Notes under the pieces: model-generated | Told to the model about the DNA's origin: nothing | Databases searched by the model: none | Seen by the model: the letters and a program-made list of their open reading frames with translations, nothing else | In this document: positions 45,199 through 57,185 of the stretch, in pieces | How positions within the stretch are numbered: position 1 is the stretch's first letter | How the letters are laid out: each line of letters starts with the position of its first letter | Made by a program: the position numbers and the translations under genes | Source of the DNA: Avena insularis | Lineage: Eukaryota; Streptophyta; Magnoliopsida; Poales; Poaceae | Assembly: GCA_023614405.1 (NCBI GenBank) | Contig: CM042689.1 | Location: 327,522,305 to 327,586,304, forward strand | Reading direction: 5' to 3' | DNA: 64,000 nt

Positions 45199-48100
45199 GC
45201 TCTATCCCCCTTATGAGAATCTCGACTCGAGATTCCAAAGGTAGAAAAATAGATAGAGAGAGAAAGAAACAGGGTCACTCTAAAGGTAAGAGGGAATAAC
45301 ACTAAACAACACAGAGTATCTCATGGTTAACTCATGGATGGAGTGTTTAGAAACAACTCTGAGATGATGAACATGAAACACATCAAGGTAATGGAGGAAA
45401 CAAAAGGAGATGGTTTCAAATTGTTGGATAGATGGTCCTCATAAGGGTTGAGACCATGGATCTTAGAGGAGGCTTTGAAGCTTCTGAAGAAGAAAGCTTC
45501 CAACAGAAAGGACATATCACAGACTTCGATAGGGAACCTCTACTAAACAACTTAAGTAGAGATTTCAGGTTGCAGAGATTGGGATCAACAAAACCAAGTT
45601 GTTGAACTACTTTTGACATGGAACTTTTTCATTCAACAGAAGGCCAAGACAGAAAGGTGTTTTGGGTGGAGAGGACTCATAAGAGTCACGAAGAACATGT
45701 ATCAAGAGAAACTATTGATTACCAAAACAATAGTCACTCTGAAAACATGATTGAGAAAGCGAAGGAAACTCTTTATTCATCCAGATTTATCAAAATCTTT
45801 GCCAAGATCATGGTATCACTTTACACCACTAAGATGAATAGTTAAGAAGATTCCTGATGACACGAGAAGAAAGAAACTTCATTCGCAGACTTCAATTATT
45901 TGGCACAACAACAGTTGCCAACATAAAAGGGTCTAGAGGATTGACCGAGAGACATTTAGCAACACTACTTTAAATGTTCTCCTTGATGTTCGTGATACGA
46001 GACATCAAGTAAAGGTCGGACTTCAGATACAAAGGGAACCATAAGCACAACTCCTATATTCAATTATACAAGAAGCCTCATGAAGAGTGGTTGATATTGC
46101 TGATTCATGAGGACATGAAAATAGGTCTTTCTGGCTAGGTGTGTCAACCATTACATCAACCTTGCCAGAATTACATAGAAACCTATGTCAAAACCTTGAG
46201 GAACACCAACCATCATTGCTGCTTGAGATTCAGCTTTGGTTAGGTGGAATGATATTTTAGACTCAGCATGTCCGAATAGAAAGTTTGCAACATTTACACA
46301 GAGGTAAAGTTACTAGATTCTCAAGACATGGACTATAGTGTAAAGATCCAAAAGATGAGCTAGTTTGCTAGAATCATGTAGTAGCAACTTGTCGAAGGAC
46401 AACTGCACACATATAAGGTACTAACAATCAAACACACATGTGTCCTTAAGGAACGGAGATAACTCTTCTCGAATCCACGGCGACATCTTTCAACAATTGC
46501 TCGTGAACCAGGGAAGGTTACTTGTAACATCCAGAACACATACTTCGAGATGACACGAAGAAGGTTCTCGAAAGTTTCCAACATTAATTCCCAATGTCCC
46601 ATATGAATCCAGTCTAACATGGAAAGAATAAGAACATTGTCGATGGGCTCAACAATAAACTTATCGAGACACTCCAGTAAGATGGACTCATATGCTTCAT
46701 GAACAAGACAAAAATATTGGTCAGACCAGAGGACATGAAGATGTACTAAAGTGAAACATCACAAGTAGAAACACCATCAAGATAGTCCTTGGAACTGAGT
46801 TTGATTTGTCAATAACCCAAATCAAATAAAAGATGGGGAAGATAACATATCCATGAAGGAAATACTATCTTGCTTCAACATGAAGAAAACTAGACAACCC
46901 TTTAAGAAGAAACAAAGTTGGATAAAACTTTTGTCTTACAATTCTCCAAGTTGTTGTTTAAGCTCAACCAACTAGTTCAGGGGTATCCAGTACGAATCCT
47001 TGGATAAAAGTGCAGTTCAAAGAACTTTCTTGCTCAAGAACTTGACAACACGGTCATGTGGCAACATGGCGATACTTCTAGGAAGACATCCAGAATATCA
47101 CGAACCACCGATATGTCACTTTGTTCGAGAGGAAACTTGCTTGGTAAGGCAAGAAGACATAGTCTTAGAGTTTCCACACAAGCCTAACTCTTTGACTGAG
47201 GAGAGTGCACCAGAATAATGGACTTGCTAGCACAATCAAACTTCGCTTAATGATAGGGTTAACCGATCATGCTAAGAATGACACAAATGTCCTTGGAGAT
47301 CAAGACAATAAAAATTGCTAAGAATCTCAGATGGTCACATTATTACGCACACGCATCACTCACGAGCGCGAAAGCTCGAGGGATGTTGGTTAAATATGTG
47401 TAAGATCATCACTTCATTAAGGGGTCATAAAACTCAGCACGACCTCTTAGTATAAAATAGTGTGATACTTTAAGGTAGAACAGATAGAAGCTAATCAATG
47501 CCTCTTAATCTGCAGATTACAACACTTTGACCTGGTCCTAGATATGACGAGATACTGGAGTTTGTTTCTCCTAGACATTCCAAAATGGTTTGTCTTGACG
47601 GACCACAAGAGTATCTTGCATCAGAAAATACCAATGCAAATTACTACTTGGCTACCAACTGGTGGACAAAGGTCAGAAAACAACAAGGGAGAAAGAACAT
47701 GCTCAGGTTAGAATCCCGAGATATGGATGCATAAGTCAACAACCTTCCAAAAACCAATGCAAAGAAGGGGTAGAGTGTGGAAGAGTCATGAGTATAGATG
47801 CGAGACTCTCGAGAAGTACTCTTGTCGTGATATATTTGGTTCCATTAAAGAACATCTGCCATAGCTAGTGGTAGGGGGAAGTCCTTAGTTGTCACAATTC
47901 AATCGTGACAAAAACCACAAGCTTGAAGGCTAGAATGGTAGTACCAGCCATCCTGAGGTAAGTTGTGAACATTGACAATAGGGGAAAAGGAATGGATCTT
48001 GGGTTAAAGGTCAGCTTCATGTACAAGATTCACAACACCAGAATCCAGCACAATCCGGGATCTTAAGTTCAAGTCCAAGGGTTAAAACACAAAGAAAGGA

Positions 48101-48635
48101 GTAATTACTACTTGGGTGACATAGCGTACACTACAAGTAATAATCATGAGGTAGCTTCCAAGAGAAGACAAGACTTCTAAAGTACTCAAACAAACAAAAA
48201 GGAGGCACACAAGGCGAAAGGAAACCTCAAAGCCTAGAACAGGGTATTGTGGATCAACAATATAATATTGTGAGTCCAAAAGACAAAGAGATCATGGTAG
48301 AAAGGAATCTCTCAAATGAAGCAGAGCAAGGGGTAACAAGGAATTCACAACACACATAACCCTAGAGAACTCAACACTAGGTCAACTGGTTGAGAAATGA
48401 CATGCCCAGAAGGCACCTAAGCTTTGAAAGACTAGAAGAGATATCAAAAAAATTCCAAATCAACACAAGATAAGATGACCCAGAGTTAGAGCGAAATTGG
48501 ATAAGGAGTAAAAGAATCATACTGGAGTTTTCGCAAATACTTTTTAGCTTTCAAAATAGTTTTCACAAGTACTAGACTCAACATCGACCAATAGCAAGGT
48601 TATCCTACGGTTGGTACTGCTCTGATACCAAAAAC
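45199..48635 (-). other. Interior of the minus-strand element without a recognised gene
   Basis: It includes the polypurine tract at its low end and the tRNA-Met-type primer site at its high end. All frames are under 90 residues and no gag, zinc knuckle or polymerase motif was seen on either strand. Confidence 0.7.
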
Positions 48636-50196
48636 TGTGACACCCCCGGGATCAGGGCTAAACAAATCCTAGACCTCCGTCTGACATAAGCTTAACCTTG
48701 AACTCAAGAATATCCGGTGAAGAATCGGTAACACAACAGTGACCCTACGACACAAAATTTATTACAGCAAGCTCATAACTGAGCAGAGAACCAAATTATT
48801 ACAAGCAGAGGTCACTGACCACAAACATCAAACAACGGAAGGCAAATTATGCTATTAAGTATAGCAAACTTAACAAATGGCCTAAGAGGCCTAAAGCATA
48901 ACGATGACGTCCCAGCCCATAGATTCCAGGCTGCCGGCCAGGAACCCTAAGCTACTCGTCGATGTCGATGTAGTACGGAACTCATCTTCAGGTGAACGCT
49001 TACTCTTCCAAAGGTATCAACAAAGCAAGGGTGAGTACAGGGTGTACTCCGTAAGACTTATGGCTGGTGGAGTTGTTTTGCATAAAGCCATCCTTTGTTT
49101 ATAAAACAAGAGAGAGAAGAAGCTCGTCTAATCAGAGTATTTTAAAATGGGATAAGAGAGCGACATCTCCAAAGTATTGATCATCATCTTTTGATATCCA
49201 CCAATCATCATCATCTACCAACTAGGGTCACCCCCTCGTACCCATGAGGAAGCATCCTTAAGCACACGTTGATCTACCAAATTTTATGATTAGGTTAAAG
49301 TTCTCTATGATCTTAGAATCTGGTCACCAAGTGTTCATAACCGTGAACACGGCTTTTCGAAAAGATTTAACCCTGCAGGGTTGTACAACTTTACCCACAC
49401 GTACCAACCGACTCTTAATGCCGTAGCATTATCCCTCTTCCTTGGAAGGCCGACAGAGGGTGTGGTTGGCCACGACCTTTACCTTGCTTTCGCCGAGACC
49501 ATGAGTCACGCAATAAGTATGGTTCCACCGTAACGGGTCAAATCCCGAAGTCGGTACTTAAAGATGTGAGGCGAGGTTGGTTTACCAGGGGCGCCATCAA
49601 CCCCAAGCAACCCGGTCCACGCTTCCCTACCTATATGAATGCACCTCCTTCACCTCCTTCTTTCGAAAATGTTTTCAATGCGTATGTCAAATGGAACGCC
49701 CGAACTATGTGACTCATGGAATCTACTAGGCAAGTTAATCAGGCGAGGGGTTTCCAAGCCCCGTGTGGCTGTACGCTCGTCTCGGTTCCAAAGGCAAGAA
49801 CTCGGTTCCTAGCGGTGGCGAGCATGGGACTAGAAAAACCACATCCCACCGTGGCCTCCCATACAAGCCTTAGCATGTTTATTCTCATATCACCTCTGAT
49901 ATCATCTCATCACATTCTCCTGTCATACTAGATTATCTGCATCTGATACATCATCTGGATGAACCAGACTCAACAGCTATCCATGGCTAAGCAGGACACA
50001 GATATAAGCTCTAGCAGTGCACACAAGACAAAACTAGTTATGCTAGGAGCAGTGGATCAGGTAATATAAGCTCAAAGGGAGTAATGCAACAGATAGGATA
50101 CTCTATCTATCGATAAAAGACCACAGTAGAATCGTATGCATCATGGCAGGAATTGAAATACTTTCGTAAACATAGGGTTGTATCATGGTGGGGCTT
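48636..50196 (-). repeat. Truncated 5' LTR of the minus-strand element
   Basis: It matches 41818-43378 closely; in the first 100 bp I count about seven differences. Homology stops after TATCATGGTGGGGCTT. The following 79 bp (50197-50275) match nothing else in the window. Confidence 0.88.
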
Positions 50197-50275
50197 ATAT
50201 TATGGTATTTGTTGGGGGTGATCTTCATGGCCGGCGGGGCACCGATGACGACCGAGGAAGTGTTTGTAGATCTAG

Positions 50276-50772
50276 TGACATGGATATGCCTTACGGGTAC
50301 CTGATGTTATCCTACCTGGTCCATCCTAGCGGAATCCCACAGGAAGGGCCTACTATAATCGTGAAGCCCAAGGTGACTTTGGATGGCCCAAGCCCGGAGA
50401 GAGCTGGACTTCTTGGAGCACATGGCTAATGTAGATATAAATTCAAAGGGGATAACCCTAATATGTAACCGACTCGACCAACCCCGAGACCTGGCCTCCC
50501 CATATAAAGGCTAGGAGGGCACGGCGAGTCTCTCACCTACCCTAGAACACACCTCAATCCAGATTGCATCTGCGCACCCTTGTAGCCATCGGCATCGCCA
50601 TCAATCAAGAACAGACAAGAAGGAGTAGGGTTTTCCCTTCGGGGCCTAAACCTACGTAAAGATCGTGTCCCCGTGTTACGAATCTGTTAGCCATTCCGCG
50701 ATCTCCACCTTCCCCTCCTTCTCTAAAACCCAAGTCCATAACAATGGGCATTGATGAGTCGAACCCTCGTCA
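50276..50772 (+). repeat. 5' LTR of the Tat-type element, 497 bp
   Basis: TGACATGGATATGCCTTACG to ACCCTCGTCA. The promoter is visible as CCATATAAAGGCTAGG (TATA at 50502-50509). The ATG of the gag frame (50744) lies 29 bp before the LTR end. Confidence 0.88.
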
Positions 50773-53130
50773 ATTGGCGCCATATGTGGGAACTGGGGAT
50801 GCTGATCATGCGATTGTGACGGCCCCATCCACCACGATCTTTGACTCCTCTGCTGCAGAGAATCACCTCCTCTTTGGCAGCATCGACTTCACTGTCCACT
50901 CACCTGCAACCCACCGTGACTTTGATTCCATAGGAGATGGAGTCGACATGATGCTTGGGAGCCTATGCTTCCAGGTAGACAATATCGACACCATCCGCCT
51001 CTCAGAGTGGGTGGTACCTCTGACAATCGTACTCGCTCCATGGGTGCCTCCAATCGGTGTCCTGAGTGCATCGTCGCTGGCAAGAGATTCAGATGACAGC
51101 AGCTATTGCAACTCTGACCTCTGCGACCCTCCTACGGAGGAAGGAACCTACAGTTCTGGAACTAAGAGTTGTGGGAGCAACGATCCCCCCCATCGCTACA
51201 TGTGCATAGCCATCCATGATGGTCACATTAATAATGGAACCAAGCCCACGGATCCCCCTCCCAACCCGTAGGCTCCTAATGCCACAAACGGAGGAAACAG
51301 CCCACCCCCGGCCAATCCCAACGGGAACGGGCCACACGAAGCTGCCAACGGCGGCAATCGCAGTCATCAAGAAATTCACCTCAACAACGTTCAGTGGGAA
51401 AGAGTCTACGAGGCCGTGCGAGGTACCAACCCTTTGCCAATGGATGCCTCTTGAGACATGCTGATGGGATACCACTGGCTCCTCATCAAGGAGCATAATA
51501 GACAAGTCGAGCAACATAAGGAGCTCGAATAGCGTAGGCGAGCAGTCGATGAGTCAAGCATGCGACGGGCCGCGCTCTCCTCCGTCGACGGATCCTCCTC
51601 GAAAGGCTACGACAGCCACAAGCACCACTCCAGTCTGGAGCGCATGGACCCTATTGTAAGACGCGAGGCCACCAAGGCACTCGACCAGTCCTTCATGTCA
51701 ATGGACTCGCAGGGCAACATCATTCCCAAGACACCGCAAGACGCGGTCATGGCGACCACTACCTACCTGGCAGTCAACCCATCACTGACGAGGGATCCCC
51801 AGTACACAATCCATAAATCTACAATTGCAGGTCTCAGGCTTGTTGGGGCTGCATTACACGGAGAAATGGCCCCAGAGCCAAAGAAAAAGGCGGTGGTAAA
51901 ATTCACCAGAAGCCGCACACCCTCATTCGACGAGGAGGAGCATGACCTGCCATGGCGTCGCCGCATCCCGTGACGAAAGATTCACAACTATGACGCCCGT
52001 GACGAGCTCACACGGCACAAGATTGAAAAATCATGCGCAAAACATGCATGCTCCACAGAGTCAGAAGAGGAAGACACGAAGCTATACGACGCCAGGTGCT
52101 ACGCCAGGTGCTTTAGCAGGGCCATACGGCAAACACAGATGCCTAAAGGCTTCAAGCTCCCTTCGGATAACCTGAAGTTTGATGGCATACAAGAGCCGAA
52201 GATCTGGCTGGACAATTATATCTCGTTGGTCAAACTCCATGGCGGGAGCAAAAACACAACCATGTAATGCCTTCAGATGCAGATGACGGGCGTGGCTAGA
52301 GCCTGGCTTAATAACCTCCCCTTCGGATCCATCCGCAGGTGGGAAGAGCTTGTGTAGTGCTTCATCCGCAACTTCAAAGGCACCAGCAAGAGGCCGACTT
52401 CAATCGAGGAGCTACACGCCTATTATCAATTCTCCAATGAGTCCATTCGCTCGTACATACAGCATTGGTCCATCATCAAGAACTCCGCAAAGAACATCTC
52501 GGAGGAAAGGGCAATCGACGTCTTCAACTGCGGCGTAAGGCGCCGCGAATTTAGAGAAGAGCTAGGGCGCATCAAGCCTAAAACCATCGATCATCTGATG
52601 GACATCGCCAATCACTGGGCTGACGGCGAGGATGCCGTCAACCGAACATGTTCGGATGATGAGGACGACTTCGGCCGCAGGAAACATCGCCGAGGGAAAA
52701 GAAGAGTGCGCGTCTACGATGAGCGCGAAGAGGTTGATATCGTCGTGGCTGGCTACGTCGATCCCCGTGAAGATGGAAACCGAAATAACGGATATCATAG
52801 CAGCAACTAATGCGATAGCAGAAAACCAACACAAACATGGTAGCGCCACAACCGCGATGATGAGCCATTTGTACTCGACAAACTATCGGGTCCATGCACC
52901 ATCCACTTCTATATCGACAAGCACGATGGCAAAAATAAAGCCATACACATGCTCAAAGATTGAAGGGAGTTCCAAAATCTCCATGAAGGGTATGCCCAGA
53001 TGAGGCGTGAGGCGGGAATCCTAGATTCGCCCCTGCCCCAGGAGCCATTGCATACTGCACCCCACCACCGCCACCTAGAGCACCCGCAGCCTACGTCCAT
53101 GCCGACCCAGAATAATAGAACAGAGCCATA
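50744..53130 (+). pseudogene. gag: gag region, one frame with nine stops
   Basis: A single frame runs from ATG 50744 through the LTR end and primer site (MGIDESNPRQLAPYVGTG) to about 53130. Stops lie at 51269, 51452, 51530, 51971, 52265, 52355, 52808, 52841 and 52961. The gag core is at about 52150-52600: LKFDGIQEPKIWLDNYISLV, then GVARAWLNNLP, RWEELV and SIRSYIQHWS. A basic and acidic tail follows (DDFGRRKHRRGKRR). No CCHC zinc knuckle was seen, as in related grass elements. The C-terminal part (DEPFVLDKLSGPCTIHFYID) is the conserved linker before the protease. Confidence 0.85.
50775..50792 (+). other. Primer binding site of the Tat-type element
   Basis: TGGCGCCATATGTGGGAA starts two bases after the LTR. 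The usual form in this family is TGGCGCCGTCTGTGGGAA; two positions have changed here. The cognate tRNA is not assigned. Confidence 0.7.
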
Positions 53131-53755
53131 CCCACGATCGTTGGGGCTATTATGATACAAAAGGGATGTCCATCCAACAGGTTGCAGAAGACAATCACCC
53201 GACAAGTCAACCTGGCTGTTACCTCTCCGCTTGCCATACCTGAGTACCTCAGCGGCCCGGAGTCGTGCATCACCTTTGACCATTCGGATCACCCACGACA
53301 AATACCTCGCCTGGATCACTCTTCCCTGGTGCTCAAGGCCCAGATCGGAGGATTCGAAGTGAGTCACGTCTTCATGAACGATGGCGGCAACATCAATCTG
53401 ATGTTCGCCAGCACAATCGCAGATATGCGGATCCTGCTATGGAGCTTGGAGGCATCAGACACAACCTTCCACGGCATCATCCCAGGGAAGGAATATATCC
53501 CTGGGCAGAATATGGCTCAACGTCATCTTCGGCACCCCCCAGAAATTTAGTCGTGAGCGGCTCGAGTTCGAGGTGGTGGACTGGCCCTCACAATACCACG
53601 CCATCCTTGGGCGCGTGACATTTACAAGATTCATGGTAGTACCGCACTACACGTATCTTCTATTGAAGATGCCAGGGCCTAACGGTGTCATCACTGTTCC
53701 AGGTAGCTTCACCAAGTCCGATAGTTGTGACAGAGACTTCAACAGAATCTCCTAG
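53131..53755 (+). pseudogene. Aspartic protease region, frameshifted
   Basis: After a shift near 53130 the frame reads TIVGAIMIQKGCPSNRLQK and ITRQVNLAVTSPLAIPEYLS. The protease core is VSHVFMNDGGNINLMFASTI; the catalytic Asp-Gly-Gly is present, but the Ser-Gly after it is replaced by Asn-Ile. A second shift near 53490 leads to VIFGTPQKFSRERLEFEVVD and YHAILGRVTFTRFMVV. The region ends at TAG 53753. Confidence 0.8.
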
Positions 53756-55020
53756 TCATTCAGCATGCAGGAGGAGCTCACAAGGCTGAAGGAGTCGACA
53801 GACAACAGTCTGCCCCTTGTCACCATACAAAATGCACCTGACATGTCGTTCGACTCCATAGTCAACACCAAGGTGGTGCAGGTCCACCCGACGGACCCCA
53901 CCAAGACGGCTTTGATCGCCAACAACTTGAGTTCCGCATAGGAACTCGCGCTTGTCGAATTCCTCCATGAGCGCTGGGAAATCTTCGCCTGCTGTCATGT
54001 GGACATGTCAGGAGTTCCCAGGGAATTGACCCATCACACACTCAACGTGTTTCCGAATGCGAGGTCGGTCAAGAAGATTATGCATCGACTGTTCGAGTGA
54101 AGAGCTGAAGCAATTGGCACCAAAGTCAACATACTCCTCGACGCCAACTTCATAAGGGAGATAAAGGAAAGCACACGGGTATCTAACCCTGTGCTGGTCC
54201 CTAAGAAGGACACGGACATCGTGCGGATGTGTGTGGACTTCACGATGCTCAACAAGCATTTTCCTAAGGACCACTTCCCCTTGCCACAAATTGATCAAAT
54301 CATCGACTCCACTGTAGGGTGCGAGAGACTCTCCTTCCTCGACGCCTACTCAGGCTACCATCCGATTTGGTTGAAGGTCGAGGATCAAGAGAAGACGACA
54401 TTCATCACATAGTTTGGGGTGTTCTGCTACAACACAATGCCTTTCAGGCTTAAGAACGCAGGCGCAACCTACCAAAGGTCCATGCAGGCATGTCTGAAGA
54501 ATCAGATCGGTCATAGCATCCAAGTCTATGTTGAGGACATAGTAGTCAAAACCAAGGAAAGCCGAACACTGGTCGAGGATCTCCGAGAGACATTCGACAA
54601 CCTTGATCGCTACAGGATCAAGCTGAACCCGGAAAAGTGCGCCTTCAGCATCTCATACGGACAATTACTCGGGTACTTCATCTCCGAAAGAGGCATCAAG
54701 GCCAACGCGAAAAAAATCAAGGCTATACTAGCCATTTAGAAGCCGAAGAACGTAAAAGGAGTCCAGCATCTAGCTAGGCGAATCGCGACACTCAGCAGGT
54801 TCAACAGTCGTATGGGTGAAAAGGCTCTCCCCTTCTACCAATTATTCCATAAGACCGACAATTTTGAGTGGACGTCTGAAGCCGACAAGGCATTCAAAGA
54901 CCTCAAGAGATTACTCTCTACATCTCCCGTACTGGTAACGCCAACGGAGAGAGAGACCATGCTGCTCTACATCGTTGCCACGCATCAAGTGGTCAGTATA
55001 GCCCTCGTGGTCAAATGACA
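53756..55020 (+). pseudogene. pol: Reverse transcriptase region with stops and a mutated YVDD box
   Basis: Conserved blocks are present in one frame: NPVLVPKKDTDIVRMCVDFT, FPLPQIDQIIDSTVG, LSFLDAYSGYHPI, FCYNTMPFRLKNAGATYQR and YVEDIVVKTK. The catalytic box should be YVDD; here the first Asp codon is GAG (54533-54535), a Glu. Stops at 53939, 54098, 54410, 54737 and 55016. The enzyme would copy the element RNA into DNA in the particle, but this copy cannot. Confidence 0.88.
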
Positions 55021-55370
55021 CGAAGACGGCAAAACACATGGGGTACAGCACCCAGTCTACTACATCAGCAAGGTACTAACGCCTACAAAGCAAAGGTATC
55101 CCCACTACCAAAAGCTCGCCTACGGCGTATTCGTGACTGCGCGCTCATTGCGCCACTACTTCTAGGAGCATTAGATCGTGGTCGTAAATGACGCACCAAT
55201 ATCACACATCCTCAACAAACCTGAATCTACAGGGTGGGTAGCCTTATGGGGCATCGAGTTGTCCCCTCGGGACATCAACTACGAGCGTCGCATCGCTATC
55301 AAGTCATAGGTGCTCCCGGACTTCTTTGTCCACTGGATGGATTTCCAGCTTCCGGACACTCCGGAATGTC
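54860..55370 (+). pseudogene. Classical gypsy RNase H region
   Basis: Follows reverse transcriptase in the same frame: FEWTSEADKAFKDLKRLLS, LLYIVATHQVVSIALVVK, HPVYYISKVLTPTKQRYP, KLAYGVFVTARSLRHYF and INYERRIAIKS. Stops at 55016, 55163, 55172 and 55307. Three of these fall where family members have Gln or Arg (YFQ-x-H, AIKSQ), fitting single transitions. A frameshift near 55370 separates it from the next domain. Confidence 0.8.
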
Positions 55371-55374
55371 TTAG

Positions 55375-56067
55375 CTCTGGACGATGCACTTAGACGGCTC
55401 CAAGCGCAACGCTGGAGTAGGAGCTGGAGTAATCCGAACACCCCTTCAAGGGGACAAGATGAGATATGTGTTGCGGATGAAGTTCCACGCATCCAAAAAT
55501 GAGGCTGAGTATGAGGCACTCTTGCAGGGCATGTGGATGGCCAAAGTATGCGGTGTCACGCGCCTCGTCATTTATGGTGACTCCAACCTTGTCGTTCAGC
55601 AGACGATGAACGAGTGCGACGCCCACAACAGCAACATGATCGCATACCGTGTGCTCTACAACTCACTCGAAGGTGACTTTGATGGTTGCGAACTCCAGCA
55701 CGGTTGTCAGGAAAGCAACGAGGAGGCCGACAAGCTCGCCAATATTGGCTCCACCTATGCCCCGGTGCAACCGGGTGTGTTCCTAGAGCAAATCTGTGTG
55801 CCCTCCATCAAGCGTAATACTTTGAAGGAAAAATCAACGCCGCGGGACACTCAGGGGGCTACGCCACCAAAGAAAACCGAAGCACCCGAAGAGATGGACA
55901 CAGACGTCGAGCTGGTGAGTCTCATGCAGGTCCTGGCAATCAAGCAAATGTGGACTCAGCCATACGTCAAGTACCTGGTGAGCAAACAACCACCCGAGGA
56001 CCCGACGGACGCCAGGCACATCGCTCGCCGATCCAAAGCCTTCACCATCATCAACGGCGAGCTGTAA
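55375..56067 (+). pseudogene. Second (archaeal-type) RNase H of the Tat lineage
   Basis: The longest clean stretch of the polyprotein. MHLDGSKRNAGVGAGVI carries the first Asp, NEAEYEALLQGM the Glu, VIYGDSNLVVQQ the second Asp and NEEADKLANIGS the last Asp, so all four catalytic acids are visible. A linker of about 100 residues follows. The frame ends at TAA 56065, where relatives continue into integrase. The family link of a duplicate RNase H to Tat elements is established; that this one is functional is unlikely given its context. Confidence 0.88.
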
Positions 56068-57185
56068 AAGCGCGGCATTATAGGACTACTCCAGCGGTGC
56101 GTCACCAACAGTGACGAGAAGAGCATCCTCCTCAACATACACGACGGAGTCTGCAGCCACCATGCAGGCAGTCGCGCTCTTGTAGCCAAGGCTCTACGAG
56201 CTGGCTTCTACTGGCCAACCGCGATGCGTGACGCCAAGGACATCGTCGAAAGGTGCAATGTCTGCCAAAGGTTCGTAGACAATCCACACACACCAGGCTC
56301 AGAACTATGGCCCATACCATTGGCCTAGCCCTTCGCCTAGTGGAGACTCAACATGGTCGGCAAACTACAGAAGTGCTCACCCGGAGGACACGTCTTCCTC
56401 CTGGTGGCAGTCAAAAAGTTCACGAAGTGGATTGAGGCCATGCCCGTGACTAACCAAACCAGCACCATTGCCGTTAAATTCTTTCAATCCATCGTCTATA
56501 GGTTCAGAGTGCCTCACAACATCACAACCGATAACGGCACGAACTTCACCTCGAAGGAGTTCCGATACTTCTGCGAAGAGCTCGTCATCAACATCACGTA
56601 CGCCTCCATGGCGCATCCGTGGACCAACAGGGAGGTTGAAAATGCCAATGGCCTCATCTGCAATGGAATCAAGAAGCGGCTACTACACCTACTCGAATGA
56701 TTGGCGGGAGCCTGGGCCGATGAGCTACCCTCCATCCTCTGGAGCCTGCGCACGACGCCAAACAGCGCCACTGGTTACACGCCTTTCTTCATGGTGCACG
56801 GAGCTGAAGCATTGTTACCCGTCGAGGTACGCTACAAGGCCCCACGGGTCGTCGCCTACAGCGAAGCCGAATCAACGGCCGCACTCGAAGACGTCGTCTA
56901 CACACTTGACGAAGCTCGCGACATCGTTGCAGCCCGCTCGACGGTATACTAGCAAAGTCTCTGCAACTACCATAGCAGATGGTACGCTCAAGGTCCTTCG
57001 TTGAAGGAGACCTAGTTCTGCGACTCAAGCATAAAGGACACCTGAAGCTTGAGTCGCCTTGGGAAGGACCCTACATGGTCGCCGAAGTATTCCCAGGTGG
57101 TGCCTATTGCCTCAAGAACGTCGAGTCCGGAGTAGCATACTCCAACCCCTGGAACATCGCACAACTGCGACGCTTCTACCCTTAG
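56068..57185 (+). pseudogene. Integrase region, inactive
   Basis: The zinc-binding HHCC part is visible (HHAGSRALVAKALRAGFYWP, then CNVCQRF). In the catalytic core the first Asp is lost: WRLNMVG stands where family members have WGLDMVG, two G-to-A changes. The second Asp (TTDNGTNFTSKEF) and the Glu (TNREVENANGLI) are kept. Stops at 56326, 56338, 56698 and 56950, and a shift near 56985. The C-terminal part (SFVEGDLVLRLKHKGHLKLE, then NPWNIAQLRRFYP) ends at TAG 57183. No chromodomain is seen, as expected outside the chromovirus branch. Confidence 0.88.

Larger units (their letters stand above)
41818..50196 (-). mobile_element. Minus-strand gypsy-type element with long LTRs, 5' LTR truncated
   Basis: The 3' LTR (41818-45198) and the remaining part of the 5' LTR (48636-50196) are direct repeats. 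On the minus strand a primer site TGGTATCAGAGC (plus 48619-48630) follows the 5' LTR, and a polypurine tract CATAAGGGGGATAGAGC (plus 45199-45215) precedes the 3' LTR. The 5' LTR lacks its outer 1.8 kb, because homology ends at 50196. The 3.4-kb interior has no recognisable gag or pol, so it was probably non-autonomous. It lies inside the minus-strand Tat-type copy; the lost flank on the right means no target duplication can be checked. Confidence 0.88.
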
